A stretch of 33,930 bases of DNA from Ktedonobacterales bacterium. GTDB taxonomy: Bacteria; Chloroflexota; Ktedonobacteria; Ktedonobacterales; JADMIN01. The translations under genes were made by a program, and so were the position numbers. Location of the stretch: contig JAICVS010000035.1 in NCBI GenBank assembly GCA_025935195.1, positions 1 to 33,930 of the forward strand. Reading direction: 5' to 3'. Shown here in pieces: positions 10,334 through 18,288 of the stretch (position 1 is its first letter; every line of letters starts with the position of its first letter). Below the pieces are notes generated by a model, which was given only the letters and a program-made list of their open reading frames with translations, was not told the origin of the DNA and did not search any database.

Positions 10334-11938
10334 ATGGATGATGATACCAAACAGACGCCGGAACATGTCGTGACACGCACGGAGAATCCTGCGGAGCTTG
10401 AGCAGGCCCGCCGGCGCCGCGCCGACGCGCTGAGCCAGCTCTCGCGCGGGACGCCAGCGGATGTTCAGGCGGACGGCGACAGCATCGCGCCGATGGGCAA
10501 GACGCGCGCGCCCGGCATGCGCGTGAAGTGGATCGCGCTCTCCGCACTGGCCCTCGTCGTCGTGGCGGGCGGGATTCTCGCGGGGGTCGCACGCTTCGCG
10601 CGCACGGCGCCGACGGGTACACCGTCGGCGGCGCCCGGCCTCGCGGAGATCAGCCCGCGCGGCGACAATCTGGCCTGCGCGCAAGACGTAGCGTGGTCGC
10701 CGGACGGCACGCGCATCGCCGTGCTCGGCTACCTCAATGGCTGCCCCCAGGGCCTGCTCGGAGTTGGCGCCGTTGTTCCCGGCCTCGTCAACGTCTATGA
10801 CACGCGGCATGGGCTGGCGTCGCAGTTGAAGCCCGACGCGGCGTTGCGGCAGCTCTACCCCATCCCCGATGCCCTGCGGCAGCAGCTCACTGTCGCGGGA
10901 GCCACCCCGGCCGCTACGATTCAGTATCGCCATGTCCTCTGGTCGGCGGATGGCAAGCGCCTGGCGATCACCTATCAGGCGTTCGTACCCTCAGGACTGC
11001 CCACCGGCGTAGCGGGCGATGGCACGCCGCTGGTGCCTACCACGTTCTACGCCGGCGTCTACCTCTCCGACGTGCCCGGTACGGATGCGCACGCCATCAC
11101 CGCGCCGCCGGGCGCCAGGATGGCGATCTACACCGAATGGGATCTCACCGCCGGGAAGCCGGTCGCCGTGCCGCCGGCGATGATCGGCCCGACCCGCGAT
11201 CTTTCCTTCCCGCCGGCGCTGCGCTATACGTGGCAGAGCGGGGGACTGCTGGCCGGGGAGACGCCGCTGAGCATCGCGTCGGCGCCTGACGCACCGCCGC
11301 CAGCGTCCGTGGGCAACCCCAGCGGCGGTGTCTCGTTCGCCATCTGGCAAGGCGGCATTGTGTCGTTGGCGCTCATCTCGCCTACGACCACATCGGCCTC
11401 TGGCTCAGTGCTGGAAACACCCGGCGTCTACACCTTCCAGGAGCATGAATTCGCCGCCTGGTCGCCCGATGGGCGCTATCTGATCGATGATGTCGCGTTC
11501 CACGGGCGCCTGCAACCAGCAGGGCGGGCCATTCCCACGGAGCAGACCCTGAAGGATCAGAAGCAGGATCAAGCGCCGCTGCTGCCGGTGCGCGACGCCG
11601 GCCTCCAGCAGGTGCTCTCCGGCATGCCGGCCGACATCTTCGATCCAGCGTCCCAGCGTGTGGATGTCGCCTGGAGTCCGAACGGGCGCTGGCTCGCCGT
11701 ACATCGCGCCGCCACCCGGCCCGCCGATCCCGCCCATAGCGCGGTGCTCATCTACGACTGCGCCACCGGCAAGATCGTGGGTACGCTCCACCCCTCCGCC
11801 CGCGCCGCGGGCCTGGGAGCTGAGACCGTGTTCGCTCCACTCCATTGGTCGCCCGATAGCTCACGCCTGCTGCTGGCGGAGGGAGGGCTAGATGTCACGA
11901 TCCTCTCGCTCTGGAGACCGGACCAACTTCCCCACTGA
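10334..11938 (+). CDS. Membrane-anchored TolB/WD40-like beta-propeller protein
   Basis: A 534-residue protein with a charged N-terminal cytoplasmic segment (residues 1-62), one transmembrane helix (about 64-88, WIALSALALVVVAGGILAG), and a large extracytoplasmic part. The latter contains at least five PD40-type blade motifs: AWSPDGTRIAVL, LWSADGKRLAIT, AWSPDGRYLID, AWSPNGRWLAVH and HWSPDSSRLLLA. Such propellers act as binding scaffolds; no enzymatic motif is seen. The ATG at 10334 is chosen because CAGGAG lies 11 bases upstream and the sequence before it is not protein-like. The gene is convergent with the kinase gene 153 bases downstream. Confidence 0.8.
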   Translation: MDDDTKQTPEHVVTRTENPAELEQARRRRADALSQLSRGTPADVQADGDSIAPMGKTRAPGMRVKWIALSALALVVVAGGILAGVARFARTAPTGTPSAAPGLAEISPRGDNLACAQDVAWSPDGTRIAVLGYLNGCPQGLLGVGAVVPGLVNVYDTRHGLASQLKPDAALRQLYPIPDALRQQLTVAGATPAATIQYRHVLWSADGKRLAITYQAFVPSGLPTGVAGDGTPLVPTTFYAGVYLSDVPGTDAHAITAPPGARMAIYTEWDLTAGKPVAVPPAMIGPTRDLSFPPALRYTWQSGGLLAGETPLSIASAPDAPPPASVGNPSGGVSFAIWQGGIVSLALISPTTTSASGSVLETPGVYTFQEHEFAAWSPDGRYLIDDVAFHGRLQPAGRAIPTEQTLKDQKQDQAPLLPVRDAGLQQVLSGMPADIFDPASQRVDVAWSPNGRWLAVHRAATRPADPAHSAVLIYDCATGKIVGTLHPSARAAGLGAETVFAPLHWSPDSSRLLLAEGGLDVTILSLWRPDQLPH

Positions 11939-12045
11939 GCACAAGGAATCCGCATCCCGGCTCCCGCCTCCTGAGCGGCACCCTTATTCTCCTCCGTGAA
12001 CCGCCCTATCCTCTGTATTCGTTCTCGTCCTTCTCCCTCCCCCTC

Positions 12046-12086
12046 CTTCTGCCCTCCGTGTTCCTCCGTGTCCTCTGTGGCGAACT
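12046..12086. repeat. CTCCGTG/CTCTGTGG-type simple-sequence element
   Basis: The gap between the convergent propeller and kinase genes contains pyrimidine-rich sequence ending CCCTCCGTGTTCCTCCGTG followed by TCCTCTGTGGCGAACTCC. The same motif type occurs at 6760-6822 and, inverted, at 20309-20350. It does not form a classical terminator. Confidence 0.6.
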
Positions 12087-12091
12087 CCTCC

Positions 12092-13462
12092 TCATCCCAC
12101 CAGTTCGAAGAGCAGGAAGTCGTCGCCCAGACGCAGCTCGTCGCCGTGCTTGAGCGGCACCGGCCGGCCCGCCACGCGCTGGCCGTTCACGAACGTGCCG
12201 TTCGAGCTGCCCAGGTCTTCGATCAGCCATTGGCGCTTGGCGAAGAACAGCCGCGCGTGCGCGCGTGAGATCGTGCCATCGGGGATCGTCACGTCGTTGC
12301 CCGCGCCACGCCCCAGCGTCGTCACATCCTGATGCAGCAGGAACGCCTGCCCCGCCAGCGGCCCGTTGCGCAGCACGATGCGGCAGCGCAGCGGCACGCC
12401 GCCTGGCGTCAAGTAGCGGTCGGATTGCGCGCGGCTGCCGGAGAGGTCGTAACCGCAGGTCGTGCAGAAGCGATTCCGCGGATCGTTGCCCGCGCCGCAG
12501 CGCAGGCAGGTGCCCGGCGCACCCGGTATGCCGCGCGCCGGGGCCGGAAGCGGCGCCGGCGCTCCCTCGCGCCGCACCGTCGGCTGCGCGGCGCGCCCGC
12601 CGCCGCCTCGCCGCACCTCCAGCGCCGCCTCGCGCAGTTGGTCGGCCATCTCGCGCGCGCGCTGGAAGCGCGCGTTCGGGTTCTTCTCCATCGCACGCAG
12701 GATGATATGCTCCACCCGCGGCGGCAGGCCCGGCACCAGCGCCGCCGGCCGCGGCACCTGATCGTGCATGTGCTTGAACACGATGCCCATCGGCGCGTCC
12801 GCCATGAACGGCAGTTGCCCCGTCACGCACTGAAACAGCACCGTGCCCAGGGCGTAGATGTCCGTGCGCGCGTCAATCACGCCATTGGGCATCCCCTGCT
12901 CCGGCGCCATGTATTGCGGCGTGCCGATGTTCGCGCCGCTGCGCGTGAATGCGCGGTTCGCCTCCAGGATCGCCGCGATGCCGAAGTCCGAGAGCAGCAG
13001 ATGTTCCTCGGTGCGCAGCAGCATGTTCGCTGGCTTCACATCCCGATGCACCACGCCGTTGTCGTGCGCGCATTCCAGCGCCAGCGCCGCCTGCGCCAGC
13101 AGCTCAAGCGCCAGCGCGAGGTCCATGCGCCGCCGCTCTGTGTCCGCGCGCATGATGCGGTCGCGCAGGGTGCCGCCGCCGATATACTCCATCACGATGA
13201 AGGCCCAGCCCTCGTCCTCACCGTAATCATGGACCGTCACGATGTTGGGGTGCGTCAGCCGCGCGATCAGCCGCGCCTCCGTGGTGAAACGCTGCGCGAA
13301 CTCGTTGTCGCGCCGGTCGTCCACCTGCGTCGGGATCGCCTTGATGGCAACGTCGCGCGCCAGGGACTTCTGATAGCCCTTGTAGACACGCGCCATGCCG
13401 CCCTGGCCGATCAGCCCCCGGACCTCGTACTGCCCGAGGCTCTGCCCCACCAACTCGTCCAT
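12092..13462 (-). CDS. Serine/threonine protein kinase with zinc ribbon and FHA domain
   Basis: A 456-residue signalling protein. Residues 12-270 form a PknB-like kinase: glycine loop IGQGGMARVYKG, ATP lysine K41 (VAIKAI), catalytic loop VHRDVKPANMLL with D141, DFG aspartate D159 (SDFGIA), and the activation-segment end GTPQYMAPEQG. After a low-complexity linker comes a four-cysteine zinc ribbon (CLRCGAGNDPRNRFCTTCG, 319-336). A C-terminal FHA domain (about 362-453) has LGRGAGNDVTIPD and SRAHARLFF, then LGSSNGTFVNGQRV, and binds phosphothreonine peptides. There is no transmembrane segment or PASTA repeat, so it is cytosolic. The start at 13462 has GGAGGG upstream. No cognate phosphatase is nearby. 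Confidence 0.95.
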   Translation of the reverse strand: MDELVGQSLGQYEVRGLIGQGGMARVYKGYQKSLARDVAIKAIPTQVDDRRDNEFAQRFTTEARLIARLTHPNIVTVHDYGEDEGWAFIVMEYIGGGTLRDRIMRADTERRRMDLALALELLAQAALALECAHDNGVVHRDVKPANMLLRTEEHLLLSDFGIAAILEANRAFTRSGANIGTPQYMAPEQGMPNGVIDARTDIYALGTVLFQCVTGQLPFMADAPMGIVFKHMHDQVPRPAALVPGLPPRVEHIILRAMEKNPNARFQRAREMADQLREAALEVRRGGGGRAAQPTVRREGAPAPLPAPARGIPGAPGTCLRCGAGNDPRNRFCTTCGYDLSGSRAQSDRYLTPGGVPLRCRIVLRNGPLAGQAFLLHQDVTTLGRGAGNDVTIPDGTISRAHARLFFAKRQWLIEDLGSSNGTFVNGQRVAGRPVPLKHGDELRLGDDFLLFELVG

Positions 13463-13540
13463 CGTCCCTCCGCCGAGCGCCACACCGCCGCGCACACGCG
13501 CCGTACACGGCACGCGCCCCCGCTCATCCCAGCCGCCCAC

Positions 13541-13546
13541 ATTATA
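13541..13546 (-). promoter_or_regulatory. Possible -10 element of the kinase gene
   Basis: A perfect TATAAT on the minus strand, 79 bases before the kinase ATG. No convincing -35 hexamer lies 16-18 bases upstream, so it is either activator-dependent or a chance match. Confidence 0.35.
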
Positions 13547-13620
13547 CGTGCGGCGGGAAATGTGTGCGCTGTGGCGGACCTCACAGGACAGGGAATGTGC
13601 GGATTCGCCGGACCACCGTC

Positions 13621-14484
13621 TCAGGGCACGAGCGCGGCGAGGCGGTCCACCTGGTCGAGATCGGGGATGCAGGGCCAGAAGACCATCTCGTCCGCGCCGA
13701 CATCCGCGAACGCCTGGATGGTGGCCGTGATCGCGTCGGGCGTGGCGGGCAGCGAGCCGACGAAGGCGTCGACCACTGGACCGAGGAAGGTATAGTAGTC
13801 GCGGATGTAGTGGCCGGCGCGCTCGCGGGCATCCTCGCCCAGGCCGTAGTACGATGCGCCGACGAAGCGCGGCTTGCCCGGCCGGCCGGCCTCCTTCCAC
13901 GCCGCCTCGACCACCTGATAGCCCTGGCGCGCCTGTTCGGGCGCGGCGCCGCCGGCGATGTAGCCCTCGCCCCAGCGCGCGGCGCGGCTCAGGGCCTTAG
14001 GGGTTTGGCCGCCGATCAGCACCTCCGGCCCGCCCTGGCGCGCGGGCACGGGACCAATGGGGCCGATGCCCTCGACCAGCGGCTCACCAGCCCAGACGCG
14101 GCGCATGCCTTCGAGCTGCTCCGCGAAACGCCGGCCGCGCGTGTGGAAGTCCACCCCGGCGGCCTGGAAGTCGTCCTCGCGCCCGCCCACGCCCAGGCCG
14201 AGCGTCAGCCGGCCGCCGGAGAGCGCGTCGAGGCTGGCGGCCTGCTTGGCGAAGATCGCCGTATCGCGTAGCGGCGCCAGCAACACGGTGGTCATGAGGC
14301 GGACGCGCGTGGTGACGGCGGCGGCGGCCGTCAGCGTGATCAGCGGCTCGTAGTTGGGGTAGACCAGCCGGTCGAGGCTGGCGAGGCTGGAGAATGGGCC
14401 GGCGTCGGCGCGGCGCGCCCAGTCGAGGATGGCCTCGCCGGAGATACCCGGAATGGTGTTCGGCAGGCCGATGGCGATACGCAT
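13621..14484 (-). CDS. LLM-class (F420- or FMN-dependent) oxidoreductase
   Basis: A 287-residue luciferase-like monooxygenase-superfamily protein with a TIM-barrel fold. It opens with MRIAIGLPNTIPGISGEAI. RVRLMTTVLLAPLRDTAIFAKQAASLDALSGGRLTLGLGVGGREDDF is read across the barrel core in pieces and is typical of bacterial F420-dependent members. Further motifs are PEVLIGGQTPKAL and RAARWGEGYIAGG. The ATG at 14484 is preceded by AAGGAGAG; the frame extends upstream but the sequence there is not protein-like. The cofactor (F420 or FMN) and substrate cannot be fixed. It is divergent from the JAMM peptidase gene. Confidence 0.9.
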   Translation of the reverse strand: MRIAIGLPNTIPGISGEAILDWARRADAGPFSSLASLDRLVYPNYEPLITLTAAAAVTTRVRLMTTVLLAPLRDTAIFAKQAASLDALSGGRLTLGLGVGGREDDFQAAGVDFHTRGRRFAEQLEGMRRVWAGEPLVEGIGPIGPVPARQGGPEVLIGGQTPKALSRAARWGEGYIAGGAAPEQARQGYQVVEAAWKEAGRPGKPRFVGASYYGLGEDARERAGHYIRDYYTFLGPVVDAFVGSLPATPDAITATIQAFADVGADEMVFWPCIPDLDQVDRLAALVP

Positions 14485-14697
14485 GCTGCTGCTCTCCTTC
14501 TCGCACGTGGCGGTCCTTCGCCGCCGGTCAGTATACGATGATCGGAGGATGGCCCTCATTCGTATGGGATGATAACGCGCGCCGGCCAGTGGCACGGCTG
14601 GACACGGCGGGACGTGGCGCTGTACGGCACGCGGCATGCTCCCTCGCGGCCATGACCTGCGCCAACGATGCTGGATGAACAACGGAAGGAGCGGCCT

Positions 14698-15228
14698 GTG
14701 GGAAGCCAGGACGACATGGACGATCGCGACGATCGCGACGATCGCGACGATCGCGACGATCGCGACGATCTGGAGCGGCTGCGTGTCAGCCCGGACCTGC
14801 GCGACGAGGACGCGGCGGGGACGCTGGCGCTGCCGCGGGCCGTGCTGGCCGCGATGCTGGCGCACGTCGCGGCGGGCTATCCAGACGAGGCCTGCGGCAT
14901 CCTGGCGGGCGCGGCGAGCCGCGTGACGGCGCACTTCCCGGCGGAGAACGCCGCGGCCACGCCGCGTGTCTTCTCCGAGATCGCGCCGGAAGCGGTGCTG
15001 GCGATCTGGGGCGAGCTGGAGGCGCACGGCTGGGAGATGCTCTCGTACTATCACTCACACCCCGACTCGCCGGCCTACCCCTCCGAGCACGATGTCTACT
15101 GGTCGGCCAACTGGCCCGGCGCCTACTACATCATCTTCTCGCTGGCCGCGCGTGACCACCCCATCGTGCGCGCCTTCCTGATCACAGGCGAGCGCGTGGA
15201 CGAACACCGCATCGCAATCGAGCCATAG
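14698..15228 (+). CDS. JAMM/MPN (M67 family) metallopeptidase
   Basis: A 176-residue zinc peptidase of the JAB1/MPN/Mov34 type. The JAMM motif is complete: the upstream glutamate E64 (YPDEACGIL) and HSHPDSPAYPSEHD with H119, H121 and D132. In bacteria such enzymes often process ubiquitin-like sulfur carriers (compare Mec+ with CysO), but no ThiS/MoaD-like or cysteine synthase gene is adjacent, so the substrate is open. The GTG at 14698 is chosen because AAGGAG lies six bases before it; an ATG at 14668 is in frame. Residues 8-24 are a DDR repeat produced by a DNA tandem array, an unusual N-terminus for the family. It is convergent with the DUF2071 gene (24-base gap). Confidence 0.88.
   Translation: MGSQDDMDDRDDRDDRDDRDDRDDLERLRVSPDLRDEDAAGTLALPRAVLAAMLAHVAAGYPDEACGILAGAASRVTAHFPAENAAATPRVFSEIAPEAVLAIWGELEAHGWEMLSYYHSHPDSPAYPSEHDVYWSANWPGAYYIIFSLAARDHPIVRAFLITGERVDEHRIAIEP
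14720..14764. repeat. Five tandem copies of a 9-bp unit inside the JAMM gene
   Basis: ACGATCGCG is repeated five times perfectly, with a partial sixth unit. The unit is a multiple of three, so gain or loss of copies changes the number of Asp-Asp-Arg triplets without breaking the frame. Confidence 0.95.
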
Positions 15229-15252
15229 CGGTGCGGGGAACGCGGAGGCAGG

Positions 15253-16008
15253 CTATCCGACGCGATGCGGCGCCCAGACCAGCACATCCTGCCGCGCGGC
15301 GTAGCGCAGGTGCGGCGGCGTGTCGGGGAGGGTGAATCCCGCTGCCGCGGCCATCGTGTTCCGCGTAATCTCGGCGGCAGCCGGCTGGAGCGGCCATTGG
15401 GCGTGGTGGATGTCGCAGCGATAGAGCGCGCCGCGCGGGCTGGCGGCGTACAGGCAGTAGCGTTCGGTGAGCCAGTGGTCGAGCCGGCCGGGCGCGGAGT
15501 GGTAGACGGGACCGATAGGCCGGTAGGTGGCGGCGAAGGCGGCGGTGCGCGCGTCGTGGCCCCGCGTGCGCCGGCTGGCGTAGTGGATGGCGTCACCCTC
15601 GCGGATACAGCGCATGCGCGCGGTGAAGTAGGGCAGGAAGAAGAGCGCGCGGGCGAGCGCCACGGCGACGGGGTTGGCGGCGTCCAGGCTGAAGAACCAG
15701 ACGCCGGGGATGCCGTCGCGGATGACGTACGTGCGCACGTTCATCTCGGCGAAGGCGGAGAGCCAGGGAATGGCGGGAACGGCGCGCGGAGCGACATCGC
15801 TCATGCGGAAGGGGATGACGCCCAGGTAAGCGCGGCCGTCGAAGGTGTCCAGCGTCAATCCAGGCGCGATGCGCGCGGCGAGGATGGCGGGATCGAGCGG
15901 CCAGTGGGCGAAAAGCAGCTCATGCCAGGTCTGGCGCATGATCCAGGGGCCGCGCGGCAGCGGCCAGACGCGGTGCGCGCTGTTGCTCAGCATGGCGGTC
16001 GCGGACAT
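15253..16008 (-). CDS. DUF2071 (YqjF-like) family protein
   Basis: A 251-residue soluble protein with the family hallmarks: QTWHELLFAHWPL, a proline-rich loop (IAPGLTLDTFDGRAYLGVIPF), SAFAEMNVRTYV, and GVWFFSLDAANPVAV. The family is widespread; its members are related in fold to acetoacetate decarboxylase, and their function is unknown. The start at 16008 (MSATAM) fits family length; an ATG at 16047 is also in frame and neither has a good ribosome binding site. It is divergent from the insertion-sequence remnant. Confidence 0.88.
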   Translation of the reverse strand: MSATAMLSNSAHRVWPLPRGPWIMRQTWHELLFAHWPLDPAILAARIAPGLTLDTFDGRAYLGVIPFRMSDVAPRAVPAIPWLSAFAEMNVRTYVIRDGIPGVWFFSLDAANPVAVALARALFFLPYFTARMRCIREGDAIHYASRRTRGHDARTAAFAATYRPIGPVYHSAPGRLDHWLTERYCLYAASPRGALYRCDIHHAQWPLQPAAAEITRNTMAAAAGFTLPDTPPHLRYAARQDVLVWAPHRVG

Positions 16009-16186
16009 CGCTGATCTATTCCCATGGTGGGGATCGCGGCCATTCATGGCCGGCGGACGGCTTGATGATCACGTGCGACGCTGATAGTTTTTACAGAAAA
16101 GGGGCCAGAAAGCCCCTCGGCTTCAGCCGGGGGATGCATGGCCCTTCCGACTTGCGCTCAGGGTGGTCCTTGGGTAGACTCTCGGC

Positions 16187-16411
16187 ATGGACGATCTCGC
16201 TGGGCGTGAGCTGAAAACGACGATACCCGTCCGGCTGTATCCGACGCCGGAGCAGGCGGCGCTGCTGCGTGCCCACTGCCAGGAGTATATCCGCTCCCAT
16301 CAACGTGCTGGTGCACGCCCCGGACAGCGATGTGGTGCCCGACGGCGGGAAGGGCGCCAGCACCAAGAACTTCAGCGCCGCCCTGCCCAGCGCCTTCAAG
16401 AAGCGGCCAGC
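16187..16411 (+). pseudogene. tnpB: TnpB N-terminal remnant, frameshifted
   Basis: The first frame gives LKTTIPVRLYPTPEQAALL and then RAHCQEYI, the typical start of TnpB-family RNA-guided nucleases. Near 16290-16300 the coding signal moves to another frame, where INVLVHAPDSDVVPDGGKG and STKNFSAALPSAFKK continue the TnpB alignment. Homology ends around 16405. The second frame stays open and runs into the downstream immunity-like gene. Confidence 0.75.
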
Positions 16412-16493
16412 CGTGACGGTCTGTAACGTATTATTCAGCCTGCGGTTGAGCGCCGGCCGTTGGGCAGATGCGAGCAGGATGCGAGCGGAAGGG

Positions 16494-17018
16494 ATGCTGG
16501 GTGTGATCCTACCGAAAGACCGCGACCCGCGTTTCGTGACGATCCGCCGCGGTGGGACCCTCACCGATGCGGATCACCAGCTCCTCGCCCTGTGGGCGGC
16601 AGCGTGCGCGGAGCACGTCCTTGACCACTTCGAGTCGGTTCAGCCTGAGGACCCACGACCGCGTCAGGCGATCGAGCGGGCCCGCGCCTGGGTGCGTGGC
16701 GAGATCATGATGTCTCAGGCGCGCACGGCGGCCGGCCATGCAAACGCCGCGGCCAGAGACCTGAGTGGGGCGGCACGGCATGCCGCGCACGCTGCCGGCC
16801 AGGCCGCGGCCGTCGCGCACGTCGCCGCGCACGAGCTTGGTGCGGCCGCCTATGCGATCAAAGCCGCACGTGCCGCCGCGCCGGAAGGAGAGAGCGAGCG
16901 CGCGGGGCGACGCGAGTGCCGGTGGCAGCGCGACCAGCTCCCAGAGGCGATTCGCGCGCTCGTCCTCGACGACCAGCGGTTGCGGAACGCCATCTGCTGG
17001 TCGGTGTTCGACTGCTGA
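16494..17018 (+). CDS. Imm-5-like putative immunity protein
   Basis: A 174-residue soluble protein, strongly Ala-rich in its second half. It contains KDRDPRFVTIRRGGTLTDAD near the N-terminus, HQLLALWAAACAEHVLDHFE, a PRQAIERARAWVRGEI helix, a run of Ala/His-rich helices, and the C-terminal WQRDQLPEAIRALVLDD. This matches the actinobacterial-type proteins annotated as putative immunity protein (Imm-5-like). These are thought to neutralise polymorphic toxins, a family-level prediction. No toxin gene is in the window. The ATG at 16494 (or 16479) is chosen where the family sequence begins; the frame is open upstream into tnpB debris, so a fusion product is conceivable. Confidence 0.75.
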   Translation: MLGVILPKDRDPRFVTIRRGGTLTDADHQLLALWAAACAEHVLDHFESVQPEDPRPRQAIERARAWVRGEIMMSQARTAAGHANAAARDLSGAARHAAHAAGQAAAVAHVAAHELGAAAYAIKAARAAAPEGESERAGRRECRWQRDQLPEAIRALVLDDQRLRNAICWSVFDC

Positions 17019-17104
17019 GCGCGCGTCGAGGCGCCAGCACTGCCCAACCAGCGCATCGGGCGGACGCCATCAATCGCCAGCCAGCCAGGGCCGTGTACGC
17101 GAAA

Positions 17105-17126
17105 GGGGCAGGCACGTGCCTGCCCC
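17105..17126. terminator. 22-bp perfect palindrome downstream of the immunity-like gene
   Basis: GGGGCAGGCAC followed directly by its reverse complement, 86 bases after the stop. In RNA it would make a strong hairpin, but there is no T-run after it. It could be a terminator or an insertion-sequence structure. A second perfect hairpin (arms GCGAGTAG/CTACTCGC, 8-nt loop) follows at 17176-17199. Confidence 0.45.
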
Positions 17127-17199
17127 ATCTTCGCGCGGGAAGTGAAGAACCGCTCACTCCCCAAAGTGGCAATGGGCGAGTAGAAAACAGCCTACTCGC

Positions 17200-17357
17200 G
17201 GGCGAGGTACACCTCACCCTGCCCATGGAGGCGAGCGACGATCCGCCGGAAGCCGCCCGGCCGGGGCATCGTCCACCTGCTCACCAGCCCGCCGAGAACA
17301 GCCGGCGCGACCGTGACGGAGGCGTATACCCGCAAGGGCTATGCCAAGCGCCGCTAA
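17200..17357 (+). pseudogene. tnpB: TnpB internal remnant (RuvC-I region), frameshifted
   Basis: One frame reads GEVHLTLPMEASDDPPEAAR, like the beta-strand segment that precedes the RuvC domain of TnpB. A neighbouring frame then reads RGIVHLLTS and GATVTEAYTRKGYAKRR before a stop, matching the stretch after the first RuvC aspartate. The expected G-V-D with the catalytic aspartate is missing at the junction. The similarity is judged by eye. Confidence 0.5.
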
Positions 17358-17395
17358 ATGTTTGTTGCGTCTGGCATTTAGCATCGCTTATGCAT

Positions 17396-18139
17396 CTAGC
17401 GTTTCAGGCGCGGCAGGTGCGCGACGTAGGCGTATAGCGCGGCCGCGCCGATGCCGCCGGCAATCGGACCGAGCAGATAGGCGACGATAAACTGGACCCA
17501 GTCCACGTTGACGCCGAAGAAGACGCTCACGATGTCGGGGCCGAAGGCGCGCGCGGGGTTGACGGTGGCGCCGGAGGCAGGGCCAAGGAACATGATGATC
17601 GCGCCAAGGGCGAGGCCGATGGTGAGGCCGGCCCAGCCGGCGGGGGAACGGGCATCCACGGCGGTGCCGACGATGGCGAAGACGAGGATGCCCGCGCCGA
17701 TCCCTTCGATCAGGAAGCCCTGCAAGAGGCTGGTGTTGACGGCGAGCGCGGGCCCGCCGAGGTGGCCGAGCTTGGCGGCATCGGCGCCGTAGACGATCAG
17801 GATGGCGGCGGCCCCGGCCACCGCGCCGATCACCTGACCGACGAGATAGCCGATCACCTCGGTCCAGGGGAAGCGGCCGATGGCGGCCAGGCCGATGGTG
17901 ACGGCCGGGTTGACGTGCGCGCCGGAGACTTTGCCGATGGTCAGCACGATGATGAACAGGATCAGGCCGTGGGCCAGCGCCACGAGCACTAGATCGGCGG
18001 AGGCGGATGTGGATGTCTGTTTGGCGTGCGCCAGGGCGATTGCCGCCGCCGCCGCGGTGCCGCCGCCGACGAAGGTCAGCAGGAAAGTGCCGATCAGCTC
18101 AGCGACGATGCGCTCAGCGTAGGTGGGGGTACGCACCAC
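17396..18139 (-). CDS. Aquaporin / MIP-family channel
   Basis: A 247-residue six-helix channel for water or small neutral solutes in the inner membrane. Both half-helix signature loops are present: SGAHVNPAVT and SGATVNPARAFGPD. The first helix begins AERIVAELIGTFLLTFVGGG. A GTG start at 18139 with GAGGAG nearby is preferred; the open frame to 18280 lacks family similarity. The length fits bacterial aquaporins (about 230-250). Arg after the second NPA is kept (NPAR). Whether it conducts water only or also glycerol cannot be judged with confidence. Confidence 0.95.
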   Translation of the reverse strand: MVRTPTYAERIVAELIGTFLLTFVGGGTAAAAAIALAHAKQTSTSASADLVLVALAHGLILFIIVLTIGKVSGAHVNPAVTIGLAAIGRFPWTEVIGYLVGQVIGAVAGAAAILIVYGADAAKLGHLGGPALAVNTSLLQGFLIEGIGAGILVFAIVGTAVDARSPAGWAGLTIGLALGAIIMFLGPASGATVNPARAFGPDIVSVFFGVNVDWVQFIVAYLLGPIAGGIGAAALYAYVAHLPRLKR

Positions 18140-18288
18140 GGTTGCGTTTCTCCTCTTAGGGGAACTGTCTACAATGTTCGCGATGGAGGCGACCACCCGG
18201 CGGGTGCGACCGCGCCAGGCAGAGCTTCCATTAGATGAGACGGCTGAGCGGGCACGTTGGGTACGCCCAGGCCATCTCACTTTCAGCG

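Larger units (their letters stand above)
16101..17357 (+). mobile_element. Decayed IS200/IS605-type tnpB element containing an immunity-like gene
   Basis: Left side: two adjacent hairpins at 16101-16133, a GGGGC/GCCCC stem and an 8-bp stem around CGGCTTCAGCCG. They resemble the terminal hairpins of IS200/IS605 elements and stand 54 bases before a TnpB start. Right side: a second TnpB-like piece ends at 17357. Between the pieces lies an intact unrelated gene (16494-17018). Both TnpB pieces have frame changes, so the element cannot make an active protein. No TnpA transposase is present. The right terminus was not located. Confidence 0.65.

Noticed and set aside
12332-13795. 487-residue open frame on the plus strand
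   Set aside because: Antisense to the FHA kinase, whose motifs are complete.
13621-15054. Extended 477-residue version of the LLM oxidoreductase
   Set aside because: The part upstream of 14484 is antisense to the JAMM gene, including its tandem repeat, and the family N-terminus MRIAIGLPN with a good ribosome binding site begins at 14484.
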